Shown: positions 18,985 through 27,484, counted from the stretch's first letter. The stretch is 37,207 nucleotides of DNA from Desulfacinum sp. (GCA_014359885.1 JACIYN010000054.1:1-37207); one strand, 5' to 3'. A program made the numbers and translations. Notes: a model not told the origin generated them from the sequence alone.

Positions 18985-20217
18985 TCAAAACCCCCTGCCC
19001 GCATCGGTCGTGAGGCGGCGCGTTGGTGCGCTGGAGGCGACGATCCTCCCGTCCGGTTTTTCCCGAGTCTTGGATCCATCTTCATCCCAGGTTGGCTCCC
19101 GTTGTGCCGAAGGACCCTCCAGCGCTTCCGGCGGGTGGCCGTTGCCGTTCAGTCCGTTCCGGTTGGCGAGGCCGAAGAGCGTGATCAGGCGCTGAACGGT
19201 GTCTTGCATCATTTCCGCCAGATGGTCCGCTTCCCGGGCCGCCTGAGCCAAGGAGTCGGCCTTCAGGGCCGCCTGCTGGGTCACCTGGTCGATCTCCGAG
19301 ACCGCCGTATTGATCTGAGACACGCCTTCCGTCTGCTCCCGGCCGGCTTCCACGATCTCCTGCATGAGATGACGAATCTTTTCCACGATACCCAGGCTGT
19401 TGGTGAACCCTTCCTGGGACCGTCGGGTGAGCTCATCTCCCATCTTCACGGAATGCTGGGTGTCCGAAATGAGCTGCCCCGTCATGCGGGCCGCTTCGGA
19501 CGCCTTCAGGGCCAGATTGCGCACTTCGTCGGCCACCACGGCGAATCCGGCGCCGGCCTCCCCCGCCCGGGCCGCCTCCACGGCGGCGTTCAGGGCCAGC
19601 AGGTTGGTCTGAAAAGCGATTTCTTCGATGGTCTTGACGATCTCCACCGTCTTTTGAGTGGACTCCTTGATGGAGCCCATGGCTCCGGCCAGGGCTTCCA
19701 TGCTGGAAGACGCCTCGGTGAAGATGCGGTTGGCGTCTCGGAGCATGGCCTGGCCCTGGGCGACGCGGTCCGTGTTCTGCCGCGTCATGGAGGAAATCTC
19801 TTCCAGGGACGCCGCGGATTGTTCCAGACCAGCCGCCTGCCTGGCGGCCCCTTCCGCCATCTCGCGGCTAGCCTCGTGGACCTGGCGGGCCGATTGAATG
19901 AGACTTGCGCTTCCGTCGGCGAGCCGCTCCGTCAGATCCGACAAAGGCTCGGAGAGTCTTTTGGCCACCAGGAGGCAGTTGAAGAATCCGAGAATCACAT
20001 TGGCTGCAAAAGCGATGGCGAGAAAACGAGCGTCGGAAAAGCCTCGGATGCCGATGAGATAACAAGTGACCATGCAGGCGAGAAGCATGGGGGTGAAGGG
20101 GATGAGAAGCCGGGTGGGCCGCACCTTCCCGTAGAGCCAGTAGAAGATGGCGGCGTTGGTGTAGACCATGACCAGCGAGAAGACGATCACCAGAGCGCAC
20201 TGGAGCAACAGATGCAT
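18985..20217 (-). CDS. Methyl-accepting chemotaxis protein without periplasmic sensor domain
   Basis: A 410-residue membrane chemoreceptor. The N-terminal 90 residues contain three hydrophobic segments ([59 protein letters not shown]) with short loops, so there is no large extracytoplasmic ligand domain. A linker or degenerate HAMP region ([16 protein letters not shown]) follows, then the signalling domain. Its conserved hairpin tip is [40 protein letters not shown]. Glu/Gln methylation-type heptads flank the tip. The ATG at 20217 is preferred over 20244 because AAGGAGGGG lies seven bases before it. Sensing is probably by the membrane segments or by a partner. No che genes are nearby. Confidence 0.9.
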   Translation of the reverse strand: MHLLLQCALVIVFSLVMVYTNAAIFYWLYGKVRPTRLLIPFTPMLLACMVTCYLIGIRGFSDARFLAIAFAANVILGFFNCLLVAKRLSEPLSDLTERLADGSASLIQSARQVHEASREMAEGAARQAAGLEQSAASLEEISSMTRQNTDRVAQGQAMLRDANRIFTEASSSMEALAGAMGSIKESTQKTVEIVKTIEEIAFQTNLLALNAAVEAARAGEAGAGFAVVADEVRNLALKASEAARMTGQLISDTQHSVKMGDELTRRSQEGFTNSLGIVEKIRHLMQEIVEAGREQTEGVSQINTAVSEIDQVTQQAALKADSLAQAAREADHLAEMMQDTVQRLITLFGLANRNGLNGNGHPPEALEGPSAQREPTWDEDGSKTREKPDGRIVASSAPTRRLTTDAGRGF

Positions 20218-20349
20218 GGACCCCTCCTTGTCTGCCGCGTGCAAGCGGATTAAAAGGAAAAACGACGACGAAGCGCCTCACATAGGCTGCATCGGCATCC
20301 AAGGGCTTTTGCTTGAGGAAATTCTTCACGATCGATTCGCGCTCTCAAG

Positions 20350-20385
20350 AAAGAGAACCGCCAATGAACGCGAATAAACGCCAAT
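20350..20385. repeat. Dispersed AACGCGAATAAACGC-type repeat
   Basis: GAACCGCCAATGAACGCGAATAAACGCCAAT-type tract; the inverted counterpart is at 28691-28731. It lies between the chemoreceptor and the selenoprotein candidate, 40-80 bases before the start of the latter. Confidence 0.75.
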
Positions 20386-20427
20386 CCTCGTCACGAACGT
20401 GTTGGTGAGCCCGGAGGAGATGAATCC

Positions 20428-20748
20428 ATGGAAATCACCCTGCTCTTCGCGCCGGGCTGCGCCGCTCAAGAGCCCACGCAAGCCCTGGTGCGGTCCGTAC
20501 TGAAACGTCTGCAAATTCCGGCGGATGTGCGAGTGGTTATGGTGGAGGATACCCAGCGGGCCCAGTCCCTGCGCTTCCCGGGGTCTCCCACCGTCCGGGT
20601 GAATGGGAGCGACATCGAGCCCGAAGGGGAACACGCTTTCCAGTACGGGCTGGGATGACGCACCTACCGCACGGAGGACGGTCGGTTCTCCAAGGTGCCC
20701 CCGGAACAGCTCCTGATCGCCGCCCTGAAACGCGAAGGGAAGGTTTAG
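20428..20748 (+). CDS. Candidate selenoprotein, small thioredoxin-like, UGA = Sec77
   Basis: A 106-residue thioredoxin-fold-like protein read through an in-frame TGA at 20656-20658. Before the TGA: a beta strand and Cys11 (MEITLLFAPGC), then an amphipathic helix, then LRFPGSPTVRVNGSDIEPEG with the cis-Pro-type segment. After it the same frame continues without break as RTYRTEDGRFSKVPPEQLLIAALKREGKV, a sensible C-terminal helix, and ends at TAG 20746-20748. From general knowledge, related small proteins carry a Cys in a GLxCRxY context exactly where the TGA lies. A SECIS-like hairpin follows the TGA. GGAGGAG eight bases before the ATG supports the start. Readthrough is inferred; the alternative is a gene truncated at residue 76. 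It precedes sucA but shows no functional link to it. Confidence 0.75.
20660..20698 (+). promoter_or_regulatory. Candidate bacterial SECIS element
   Basis: Outer stem GCACCT (20660-20665) with AGGTGC (20693-20698); inner stem GGAGGAC (20673-20679) with GTTCTCC (20685-20691), one G-U pair. The apical loop is GGTCG (20680-20684), centred about 25 bases from the UGA. A GU-containing small apical loop at this distance is the hallmark of bacterial SECIS hairpins such as that of E. coli fdhF, whose loop also contains GGUC. The hairpin lies within coding sequence, as expected in bacteria. Confidence 0.65.
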
Positions 20749-20785
20749 AGGATTAAGGATTAAAGGATTAGGGGTTAAGGGGGGA
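20749..20785. repeat. 7/8-bp repeat, unit AGGATTA
   Basis: Two exact AGGATTA units followed by looser ones (AAGGATTA, GGGGTTAA). It begins at the base after the stop codon of the selenoprotein candidate. Confidence 0.75.
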
Positions 20786-20810
20786 GAGGTTCGGAGCCCC
20801 CGCGATCACC

Positions 20811-20863
20811 ACGCCTAACGCCTAACGCCTTACGGCTCACGCCTAACGCTTTACGAACAAACG
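20811..20863. repeat. 7-bp tandem array, unit ACGCCTA, touching the sucA start
   Basis: Seven consecutive heptamers: ACGCCTA, ACGCCTA, ACGCCTT, ACGGCTC, ACGCCTA, ACGCTTT, ACGAACA, then AACG. The array runs up to the base before the ATG at 20865, so there is no ordinary Shine-Dalgarno sequence before that codon. ACGGCTC here is identical to units of the 5214 array, linking the two. Confidence 0.9.
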
Positions 20864-20864
20864 G

Positions 20865-23591
20865 ATGGCGCCCATGAAAGATTTTCCCGTGACGATCAAC
20901 CCCGATTACCTGGAAGACCAGTACCGCCGTTGGAAAAAGGACCCCGGGAGCGTCCCGGAAGACTGGCGGTGGTTTTTCCAGGGCTTTGAACTGGCGTCGG
21001 AGCCCGGGGTGCCGGTTGCCGGCGTTCCGCCCCGGGAAGACGCGTTGCTCCAGGCGCGGGTGGAAGAACTGATCCGGCGCTACCGCGAATGGGGGCATTG
21101 GCTTTCCTGTCTCGATCCGCTGGAGCCCTGTCCGTGGGACCATCCGCTTCTCAGCCTGGAATCGTGCGGACTCAGGGACGAAGACCTGGACCGGGTCGTG
21201 CCCACCCCTTCCATCTCCTTGTGGGACCAAGCGCCGCTTCGCGACGTGGTGGCTCTCCTCAAGGAGACGTACTGCCGGTCGGTGGGCGCCGAATTCATGC
21301 ACCTGACCGATCCCCAAGAGCGCGACTGGCTCCGGGACCGCATGGAATCGGTCCGAAACCTCCCGGACCTTGCCCCGGACACGCGCCGGCGGATGTTGGA
21401 AAAGCTCTGGCGGGCCAACCGCTTCGAGCAGTTCCTGCACAAGACCTATCTGGGCCAGAAGCGCTTTTCTCTGGAAGGGGCCGAGACGTTGGTCCCCATG
21501 CTGGACGGTCTCGTCCGCAAGGCGGCGGCCCTGGGCTGCGAAACCCTGGTGCTGGGCATGGCCCACCGGGGGAGACTCAACGTGCAGGTGAACGTGCTGG
21601 GAAAGCCTCTCGAAGCCATTTTCGCCGAATTCGAGGAAAGCTGCGACACGGAAGCGGAAACGGGAAGCGGCGACGTGAAGTACCACAAGGGCTTCCGGGG
21701 GATCGTGGACGCGGGGAACGGACGGCAGGTGGGGACCCTTTTGCTGCCCAACCCCAGCCACCTGGAGGCGGTCAACGGCGTGGCGGAAGGCCTGGCCCGG
21801 GCCCTTCAGGACCGAAGCGGAGAGGAGGGATCGCGGCGGGTTCTTCCGGTTCTCATCCACGGGGATTCCGCCTTCGCGGGCCAAGGCGTGGTCTACGAAA
21901 CCCTCAATTTGTCCCAGCTTCCCGGATATGGCACGGGCGGCACCATCCACCTGGTCATCAACAACCAGATCGGCTTCACCACGGTGGCCGAAGAGGCCCG
22001 GTCCACCCGGTACGCCACGGACGTGGCCAAGATGCTCCCGGCTCCGGTCTTCCACGTGCACGGAGAAGATCCGGACGCGGCCCTCCATGTCATCCAGCTC
22101 GCCTGCGACTACCGCTACCGCACCGGAAAGGACGTGGTGATCGACCTCATCTGCTACCGGCGCTACGGCCACAACGAGGGCGACGAGCCCTACTACACCC
22201 AGCCCAGGATGGTGGAGCGTATCCGGGAGCGCCCGCCCGTAAACGAGATCTACGCCGCGCGTCTCCAGGAACAGGGCGTGGCGTCCAAGGAAGATGTGGA
22301 GCGGCTGGAAAAGGGGATCCAGGAGGAGCTGGAAAAGGCGCTGTCGGCGGCGAGAAGCGAAGGGTGCGTCTTTCCGGAAACCTTTTTGCTCGGTGCGGAA
22401 TCGGCTCCTCCCGATGCGGCCGGGGAGCCGCTTCGGACGGCGGTTTCCGCCGAACGTCTCCGGTCCATCGTTCAGGCGGCCCACGCGTACCCGGAAGGTT
22501 TTCACGTGAACCCGAAGCTGGCCAAAATCCTTCAGCGGAGGCAGGAACGCCTGGAAAAGGGGGAGGGACTGGATTGGTCCACGGGAGAACTGCTGGCCCT
22601 GGGGTCCCTTTTGCTGGACGGTCACCCGGTGCGCCTGAGCGGACAGGACTGCGGCCGGGGAACCTTCAGCCACCGCCACGCCATCCTCTACGACGTGAAG
22701 ACGGAAGAGACTTTTGTGCCCCTTAACCACCTGGCCCCGGAACAGGCCCGCCTGGCGGTTTACAACAGCAGCCTTTCCGAATACGCCGTACTGGGCTTCG
22801 AATACGGCTATTCCCTGCCGGACCCCAAGGCGCTGGTCATCTGGGAGGCCCAGTTCGGCGATTTTGCCAACAACGCCCAGGTGATTATCGACCAGTACAT
22901 CAGCTCAGCGGAAGCCAAGTGGGGCCTCCGGAGCGGATTGGTGCTGCTGCTTCCCCACGGCTACGAAGGCATGGGACCGGAACATTCCAGCGCCCGGCTG
23001 GAAAGGTTCCTGCAACTGTGCGCGGAAGACAACCTGCGGGTCTGTTATCCCACCACGCCGGCCCAGCTCTTTCACCTGCTTCGCCGCCAGGCGCTGACAC
23101 TCGAAAAGAAGCCCCTGGTGGTCATGGCCCCCAAGAGCCTCCTGCGGCACCCCAAGGCCATTTCCCCCTTGGAGGAATTCAGCCGGGGGGCCTTCCGGCC
23201 GGTCCTGGACGAAAACGGGCTTGTGGAAACGGCGGCCCGGGGAATCCTGTGCACAGGGAAGATCTACTACGATCTCGCCGCCAAACGGGAAGCGGCGGGA
23301 CGGCAGGATCTGGTGATCCTTCGCCTGGAGGAACTCTATCCCTTCCCCCGGGCCGAGTTGGACGACCTGCTGGCCCGGTATGCGTCCGTTTCCCGCTGGA
23401 CGTGGGTTCAGGAGGAACCGGCCAACATGGGAGCCTGGGCCCACGTGCGGCGGCGCCTTCGGGATTTGCTGGGGGAAGATCCCCCCTATGTGGGCCGACC
23501 CGAATCGGCGAGCCCCGCCACCGGGTTCCACCACCGGCACAAGGCGGAACAGGCACGGATCGTGGCGGAAGCGATTTTGAGTGATGAGTGA
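20865..23591 (+). CDS. sucA: 2-oxoglutarate dehydrogenase E1 component
   Basis: Thiamine diphosphate-dependent decarboxylase of 908 residues that starts the 2-oxoglutarate dehydrogenase complex. The N-terminus (NPDYLEDQYRRWKKDPGSVPEDWRWFFQGFE) is the E2-binding leader of OGDH E1. Core motifs are LVLGMAHRGRLNVQVNVLGKP, GDVKYHKGF, LPNPSHLEAVNGVAEG, HGDSAFAGQGVVYETLNLSQLPGYGTGGTIHLVINNQIGFTT and CYRRYGHNEGDEPYYTQP. The C-terminal transketolase-like domain has SGQDCGRGTFSHRHA and VIWEAQFGDFANNAQVIIDQYISS. Start ambiguous: ATG at 20865 or ATG 20874, both without a strong ribosome binding site because a heptamer array abuts them. The last four codons and the stop lie within another heptamer array. 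Anaerobes often use a ferredoxin-dependent enzyme instead, so this complex suggests a full oxidative citric acid cycle route. Confidence 0.94.
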   Translation: MAPMKDFPVTINPDYLEDQYRRWKKDPGSVPEDWRWFFQGFELASEPGVPVAGVPPREDALLQARVEELIRRYREWGHWLSCLDPLEPCPWDHPLLSLESCGLRDEDLDRVVPTPSISLWDQAPLRDVVALLKETYCRSVGAEFMHLTDPQERDWLRDRMESVRNLPDLAPDTRRRMLEKLWRANRFEQFLHKTYLGQKRFSLEGAETLVPMLDGLVRKAAALGCETLVLGMAHRGRLNVQVNVLGKPLEAIFAEFEESCDTEAETGSGDVKYHKGFRGIVDAGNGRQVGTLLLPNPSHLEAVNGVAEGLARALQDRSGEEGSRRVLPVLIHGDSAFAGQGVVYETLNLSQLPGYGTGGTIHLVINNQIGFTTVAEEARSTRYATDVAKMLPAPVFHVHGEDPDAALHVIQLACDYRYRTGKDVVIDLICYRRYGHNEGDEPYYTQPRMVERIRERPPVNEIYAARLQEQGVASKEDVERLEKGIQEELEKALSAARSEGCVFPETFLLGAESAPPDAAGEPLRTAVSAERLRSIVQAAHAYPEGFHVNPKLAKILQRRQERLEKGEGLDWSTGELLALGSLLLDGHPVRLSGQDCGRGTFSHRHAILYDVKTEETFVPLNHLAPEQARLAVYNSSLSEYAVLGFEYGYSLPDPKALVIWEAQFGDFANNAQVIIDQYISSAEAKWGLRSGLVLLLPHGYEGMGPEHSSARLERFLQLCAEDNLRVCYPTTPAQLFHLLRRQALTLEKKPLVVMAPKSLLRHPKAISPLEEFSRGAFRPVLDENGLVETAARGILCTGKIYYDLAAKREAAGRQDLVILRLEELYPFPRAELDDLLARYASVSRWTWVQEEPANMGAWAHVRRRLRDLLGEDPPYVGRPESASPATGFHHRHKAEQARIVAEAILSDE

Positions 23592-23661
23592 TGAGTGATG
23601 AGTGACGGGTGACGGGTGACGGGTGGTGGCTACCGGCTACCGGATCACGGATCACGGATGA
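23578..23661. repeat. 7-bp tandem array across the sucA stop codon
   Basis: Twelve consecutive heptamers in strict register: TGAGTGA four times, CGGGTGA twice, CGGGTGG, TGGCTAC, CGGCTAC, CGGATCA twice, CGGATGA. Neighbouring units are most alike, as if the array grew by stepwise copying with change. It encodes the end of SucA (SDE then stop). From 23662 to 23834 no gene or clear signal is seen apart from the ribosome binding site of the next gene. Confidence 0.95.
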
Positions 23662-23834
23662 GGGGGTGCCGCCATCTTGCTGGGGTTTTCGTGCGGTGAT
23701 AGGATGTGTAGAGCCAAAGCCCCTGGACCGCGCTCCGTGATGGCGGATATCGTGTCTTGTCCCGGGCGGCGCGTCACGTTTTGCGGCGTCTTTCCGGCGC
23801 GGTTTCCATTGGCCTAATCTCATGAGAGGGCACC

Positions 23835-24401
23835 ATGGTCACGACGGACGTTCCCGGCAATCAGCCTTTGGACGAAAAAATGCTCGCAGCCTTACGGGCG
23901 GTCCTCCAGCAGGACATGGAAAGGCTTGTGGAGGAAAAGATTGCCGACTTTGTGCGCCAAAATGAGTTGCGCGCCAAGGAATTGTCCCTCATGGAGCGCA
24001 TCGTCCGTGTGGAGGAAGAGCTGAAGGCCCTTCGGGAAATGGCATCCGGGCGGTTCGAGACCATGGAAAAGCGTTTCGAAGCGCTGCAGCGCGAAATGTC
24101 CGCCCGTTTTGAGGCTTCGGACAAACGCTTTGAGGCCATGGACAAACGCTTTGAATCGCTGCAGCGGGAGATGCAAGCACGATTCGAGGCTGTGGACAAA
24201 CGCTTTGAGGCCATGGAGAAGCGTTTTGAAGCCATGGACAAACGTTTTGAGTCGCTGCAGCGCGAGATGCATGCACGCTTTGAAGCTGTGGACAAGCGCT
24301 TCGAGGCCATGGACAGGCGTTTTGCAAGCCTTCAGTGGACCATGGGCATCGGCTTTTCGTTCCTCACCGTGCTCATGGGACTTCTCAAGTTCTGGTCCTG
24401 A
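23835..24401 (+). CDS. Repeat-built coiled-coil protein with C-terminal membrane helix
   Basis: A 188-residue protein of unknown function lying between sucA and sucB. Residues 1-70 are charged and helical. About residues 73-168 consist of repeats: an 11-residue unit RFE(A/S)LQREM(S/Q/H)A, then two or three 7-residue units RFEA(M/V/S)(D/E)K. This makes 25- or 32-residue blocks in a near-perfect coiled coil. The DNA is repetitive too (GACAAACGCTTTGAGGCCATG and variants). A single hydrophobic segment near the C-terminus ([18 protein letters not shown]) would anchor it in the membrane with the coil in the cytoplasm. It resembles repeat coiled-coil proteins such as Borrelia Bdr in design, not necessarily in ancestry. 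Start supported by GAGAGGG. Copy number of the blocks may vary between strains. Confidence 0.8.
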   Translation: MVTTDVPGNQPLDEKMLAALRAVLQQDMERLVEEKIADFVRQNELRAKELSLMERIVRVEEELKALREMASGRFETMEKRFEALQREMSARFEASDKRFEAMDKRFESLQREMQARFEAVDKRFEAMEKRFEAMDKRFESLQREMHARFEAVDKRFEAMDRRFASLQWTMGIGFSFLTVLMGLLKFWS

Positions 24402-24507
24402 CGCGACCGTCCTTCCCTTCTTGCCGGGCAACCGGGGTCAAAGAAGGCGGTTTCCACCACTGCCTGCAACTTTCGGATTGGTCATCAAATCTCACAGGGG
24501 GCAACCC

Positions 24508-25875
24508 ATGAAACAGGACATCGTCATTCCCGATGTGGGTGAATCGGTGCAGGAAGCGGTTCTGGCGGAGTGGTTCGTCAAACCCGGGGAACGGGTGACC
24601 AAAGGGACGGTCCTTTTTGTCCTGGAAACGGACAAGGTGACCCTGGAGGTGGCGGCGGAGTCGGACGGGGTGGTGGAGATCCTGGTGGACGCGGGCGAAA
24701 CCGTCACCGTGGGAACCGTGGTGGGCCGAATCGATACGGAAGCGGCTCCCGAGGCGGCCCCCGAAAAAGGCGCCGAGGCCTCCGCGGTCCCAGCTTCCGT
24801 GGAAGAAGAACCGGAAGAAGGGGAAACCGCGGCGGCGGAGGTCGCCCGGGCGGTCGCTCCCAGAGGGCCTGAAGAGGCCGAGGCAGTGCCTTCTCCGGCA
24901 GTGCCCGCCGAGGCGCCGCCGAGCGCCGGGGCGGCTGAAATGCCGGAGGTGTTTCCTTCCGTGGCCCGGATGGCCGCCGAAAAGGGGATCGATCTCAGCC
25001 GGGTGCCGGGTACGGGCCCCTACGGCCGGGTGACCCGGGGCGATCTCCTTCTCTTTTTGGAATCCCAAACGGAGGAACCCGGCCCGAAGGAGGTCCCGGT
25101 TCCCCAAGTCCCCCCGCCCGCTGCTGCCGTGCCCCCCGCCGCCGCACCCGGCCGGGAGGTTCCCCGCGGCGAGACCCCCGAAACGGTCCGAAAGCCCATG
25201 AGCCGCATTCGCAAAAGGATCGCCGAGAGGCTGGTCCATGCCAAGCAGACCACGGCCATGCTCACCACCTTCAACGAAGTGGACATGGGCCGGGTCATGG
25301 ACTTCCGGCGCCGGTTCAAGGATCCCTTCAAGGAAAAGTACGGGGTGTCCCTGGGCATCATGAGCTTCTTCGTCAAGGCGTGCGTGGCCGCCCTCCAGGA
25401 AATCCCGGAAGTGAACGCCTTCATCGACGGCGACGACATCGTGTACAACCGGCATGTGCACATGGGAGTGGCCATCGGGGCGGAACGCGGCCTGGTGGTT
25501 CCCGTCATCCGCTACGCGGACCGGCTGGGGTTTTCCGAAATCGAACAGGCCATCGTGGATTTCGTCCGCAAGGTCCGCGAAAACCGCCTGCAGCTCAGCG
25601 ACCTGGAAGGCGGGACCTTCACCATCAGCAATGGCGGGGTCTACGGCTCGCTCTTGAGTACGCCCATTCTCAACCCGCCCCAAAGCGGCATCCTGGGCCT
25701 GCACAAGATCGAAGACCGCCCGGTGGCGGTGGACGGGCAGGTGGTGGTCCGTCCCATGATGTACGTGGCTTTGAGCTACGATCATCGCATCATCGACGGC
25801 CGGGAGGCCGTGACCTTCCTAAAGCGGGTCAAGGAATTCATTGAAGACCCGGAGCGACTCCTGGTGGGGGTGTAG
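24508..25875 (+). CDS. sucB: Dihydrolipoyllysine-residue succinyltransferase (E2)
   Basis: E2 core of the 2-oxoglutarate dehydrogenase complex, 455 residues. The N-terminal lipoyl domain starts [22 protein letters not shown] and has the lipoylated Lys43 in [10 protein letters not shown] long Ala/Pro/Glu-rich linker leads to the peripheral subunit-binding domain ([38 protein letters not shown]). After a second linker comes the acyltransferase domain: [63 protein letters not shown] and the catalytic [16 protein letters not shown] with His and Asp. The [10 protein letters not shown] and [12 protein letters not shown] features are typical of succinyl rather than acetyl transferases. The start is the MKQD codon at 24508, after AGGGGGCAACCC. 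An upstream in-frame extension overlaps the preceding gene and is not used. Confidence 0.95.
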   Translation: MKQDIVIPDVGESVQEAVLAEWFVKPGERVTKGTVLFVLETDKVTLEVAAESDGVVEILVDAGETVTVGTVVGRIDTEAAPEAAPEKGAEASAVPASVEEEPEEGETAAAEVARAVAPRGPEEAEAVPSPAVPAEAPPSAGAAEMPEVFPSVARMAAEKGIDLSRVPGTGPYGRVTRGDLLLFLESQTEEPGPKEVPVPQVPPPAAAVPPAAAPGREVPRGETPETVRKPMSRIRKRIAERLVHAKQTTAMLTTFNEVDMGRVMDFRRRFKDPFKEKYGVSLGIMSFFVKACVAALQEIPEVNAFIDGDDIVYNRHVHMGVAIGAERGLVVPVIRYADRLGFSEIEQAIVDFVRKVRENRLQLSDLEGGTFTISNGGVYGSLLSTPILNPPQSGILGLHKIEDRPVAVDGQVVVRPMMYVALSYDHRIIDGREAVTFLKRVKEFIEDPERLLVGV

Positions 25876-25919
25876 AGGCCGGCCGCGGGACGTTGTGCCT
25901 TCGGTGCACGTGGGATGTA

Positions 25920-25941
25920 GGGGCGAATGATCATTCGCCCC
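25920..25941. repeat. Perfect 22-bp palindrome, GGGGCGAATGAT family
   Basis: Same 22 bases as at 15449, flanked by GTA and TAC. The sequence after it (CTTCGTTGTCACGGGC at about 25972-25987) recurs after the copy at 33193, showing that the palindrome is the centre of a longer dispersed element. It lies between sucB and lpd. Confidence 0.9.
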
Positions 25942-26023
25942 TACCGTTGCTGGGTGCCGCAAGTTTCCTGCTTCGTTGTCACGGGCCGCCGTGAGGGTGG
26001 TCTGGAGGTCGGTGGAGAAAACC

Positions 26024-27448
26024 ATGACGGAAGAAAACCGCTACGATCTGGTGGTCATCGGTTCGGGGCCCGGGGGTTACGTGGCGTGCGTGCGCGCCGC
26101 GCAGCTGGGCATGCGGGTGGCGTGCGTGGAAAAGAACGCCCGTCTGGGCGGCGTATGCCTCAACGTGGGCTGCATTCCCAGCAAGGCGCTGCTGGATTCC
26201 AGCGAGCACTATGCCACGGCGCGCCGGCGCCTGGCCGAACACGGCGTGCGGGTGGGCGAGGTGGAGCTGGATCTGGCGGCCATGATGGCCCGAAAGGACC
26301 AGGTGGTGGCGGAGCTCACCGAAAACGTCCGAAAACTCCTGGAACGCCACAAGGTGGAGGTGGTGACCGGAACGGGCCGACTGGAGAGTCCGGGAAAGGT
26401 GCGGGTGGAACCCGCCGACAGGGAGGGTTCGCCCGTGGAACTTCAAGCCGGGAAGGTCCTCCTGGCCACGGGAAGCGAGCCCGTCCAGGTGCCTTCCCTG
26501 CCCTTCGACGGCCGGTTCATCGTCTCATCCACCGAAGCCCTGGCCTTCGACCGCGTACCGGAGCGCCTGGGCATCGTGGGCGGCGGATACATCGGGTTGG
26601 AACTGGGGTCGGTGTGGAACCGGCTGGGGTCTCACGTGACCGTGATCGAAATGCTTCCCCGCATTGCGAGCCTCCTGGATTCCCAGGTGTCCCGGGCCCT
26701 GGAACGGTTGCTCCGGCGCCAGGGCTTCGAGTTCCTGCTGGAAAGCCGGGTGGAGGAAGCCGCCGTGGAAGACGATGCGGTCCGGGTGCGCCTCCGGACC
26801 AAGAAGGGCGAAGAGGAGCGGGTCTTCGACCGGCTGCTGGTGGCCGTGGGGCGTAGGCCCCTCACCCGCGGGCTGGGCCTGGAAGACCTCGGTGTTGCTA
26901 CGGATCCCCAAACGGGGCAGATCCTGGTGAACACCCGCTACGAAACGTCGGTGCCCGGCATCTACGCCATCGGAGACCTGGTCGCCGGTCCCATGCTGGC
27001 ACACAAGGCGTCGGCGGAAGCCGTGGCCTGCGTGGAAGGCATGGCCGGGCTGGAAAGCGAAGTGAACTACGATGCCGTCCCGTCCATCATCTACACCTGG
27101 CCGGAAGTGGCATCGGTTGGAAAAACGGAAGAGGCACTGAAGGCGCTCCAGGTGCCCTATTGCATGGGAACCTATCCCTTCGCGGGGGCCGGTCGAGCCC
27201 GGTGCATGGGGGAAACGGACGGGTTCGTCAAGGTTCTGTCCCATGCCGGCTCGGGTCGGGTGCTGGGGATCCACATCATCGGTCCGCGGGCTTCGGACAT
27301 GATCGCCGAAGGCGTGCTGGCCGTGGAATGCAGCGCCACGGCCCAGGACATCGGCCGGGTTATGCACGGGCATCCCACCTTCGCCGAGGCGTTGCAGGAA
27401 GCCGCCCGGGTGGCCACCGCCTGCGCGGTTTATGGGGGTAAGCTTTAA
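26024..27448 (+). CDS. lpdA: Dihydrolipoyl dehydrogenase (E3)
   Basis: FAD and NAD-dependent reoxidation of the lipoyl groups of the 2-oxoglutarate dehydrogenase complex. The 474-residue protein has the FAD site YDLVVIGSGPGGYVACVRAAQLG, and the redox disulfide in GGVCLNVGCIPSKALLDSS. The NAD site is LGIVGGGYIGLELGSVW; a second FAD segment is GIYAIGDLVAGPMLAHKASAEA, and the C-terminal acid-base pair is HGHPTFAEALQEAA. The start MTEENRYD at 26024 follows GGTGGAG; the in-frame ATG-like codon 48 bases upstream overlaps a repeat. It is the last gene of sucA-(coiled coil)-sucB-lpd, 148 bases after sucB. The stop codon lies in a TTAAGTG repeat. Confidence 0.95.
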   Translation: MTEENRYDLVVIGSGPGGYVACVRAAQLGMRVACVEKNARLGGVCLNVGCIPSKALLDSSEHYATARRRLAEHGVRVGEVELDLAAMMARKDQVVAELTENVRKLLERHKVEVVTGTGRLESPGKVRVEPADREGSPVELQAGKVLLATGSEPVQVPSLPFDGRFIVSSTEALAFDRVPERLGIVGGGYIGLELGSVWNRLGSHVTVIEMLPRIASLLDSQVSRALERLLRRQGFEFLLESRVEEAAVEDDAVRVRLRTKKGEEERVFDRLLVAVGRRPLTRGLGLEDLGVATDPQTGQILVNTRYETSVPGIYAIGDLVAGPMLAHKASAEAVACVEGMAGLESEVNYDAVPSIIYTWPEVASVGKTEEALKALQVPYCMGTYPFAGAGRARCMGETDGFVKVLSHAGSGRVLGIHIIGPRASDMIAEGVLAVECSATAQDIGRVMHGHPTFAEALQEAARVATACAVYGGKL

Positions 27449-27466
27449 GTGTTAAGTGTTAAGGGG
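27445..27466. repeat. 7-bp repeat, unit TTAAGTG, across the lpd stop
   Basis: TTAAGTG twice and TTAAGGG once. The TAA stop codon of lpd (27446-27448) lies in the first unit. The larger array at 27485 follows after 18 bases. Confidence 0.8.
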
Positions 27467-27484
27467 TGGGGACGGGTCGCTCGT

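Noticed and set aside
20775..22730. A 651-codon minus-strand frame opposite sucA
   Set aside because: Shadow of sucA; no ribosome binding site and no family resemblance.
23861..24310. Antisense Ser/Lys-rich frame in the coiled-coil gene
   Set aside because: It arises from the repeat DNA read backwards; the sense strand has the ribosome binding site, heptad pattern and membrane helix.
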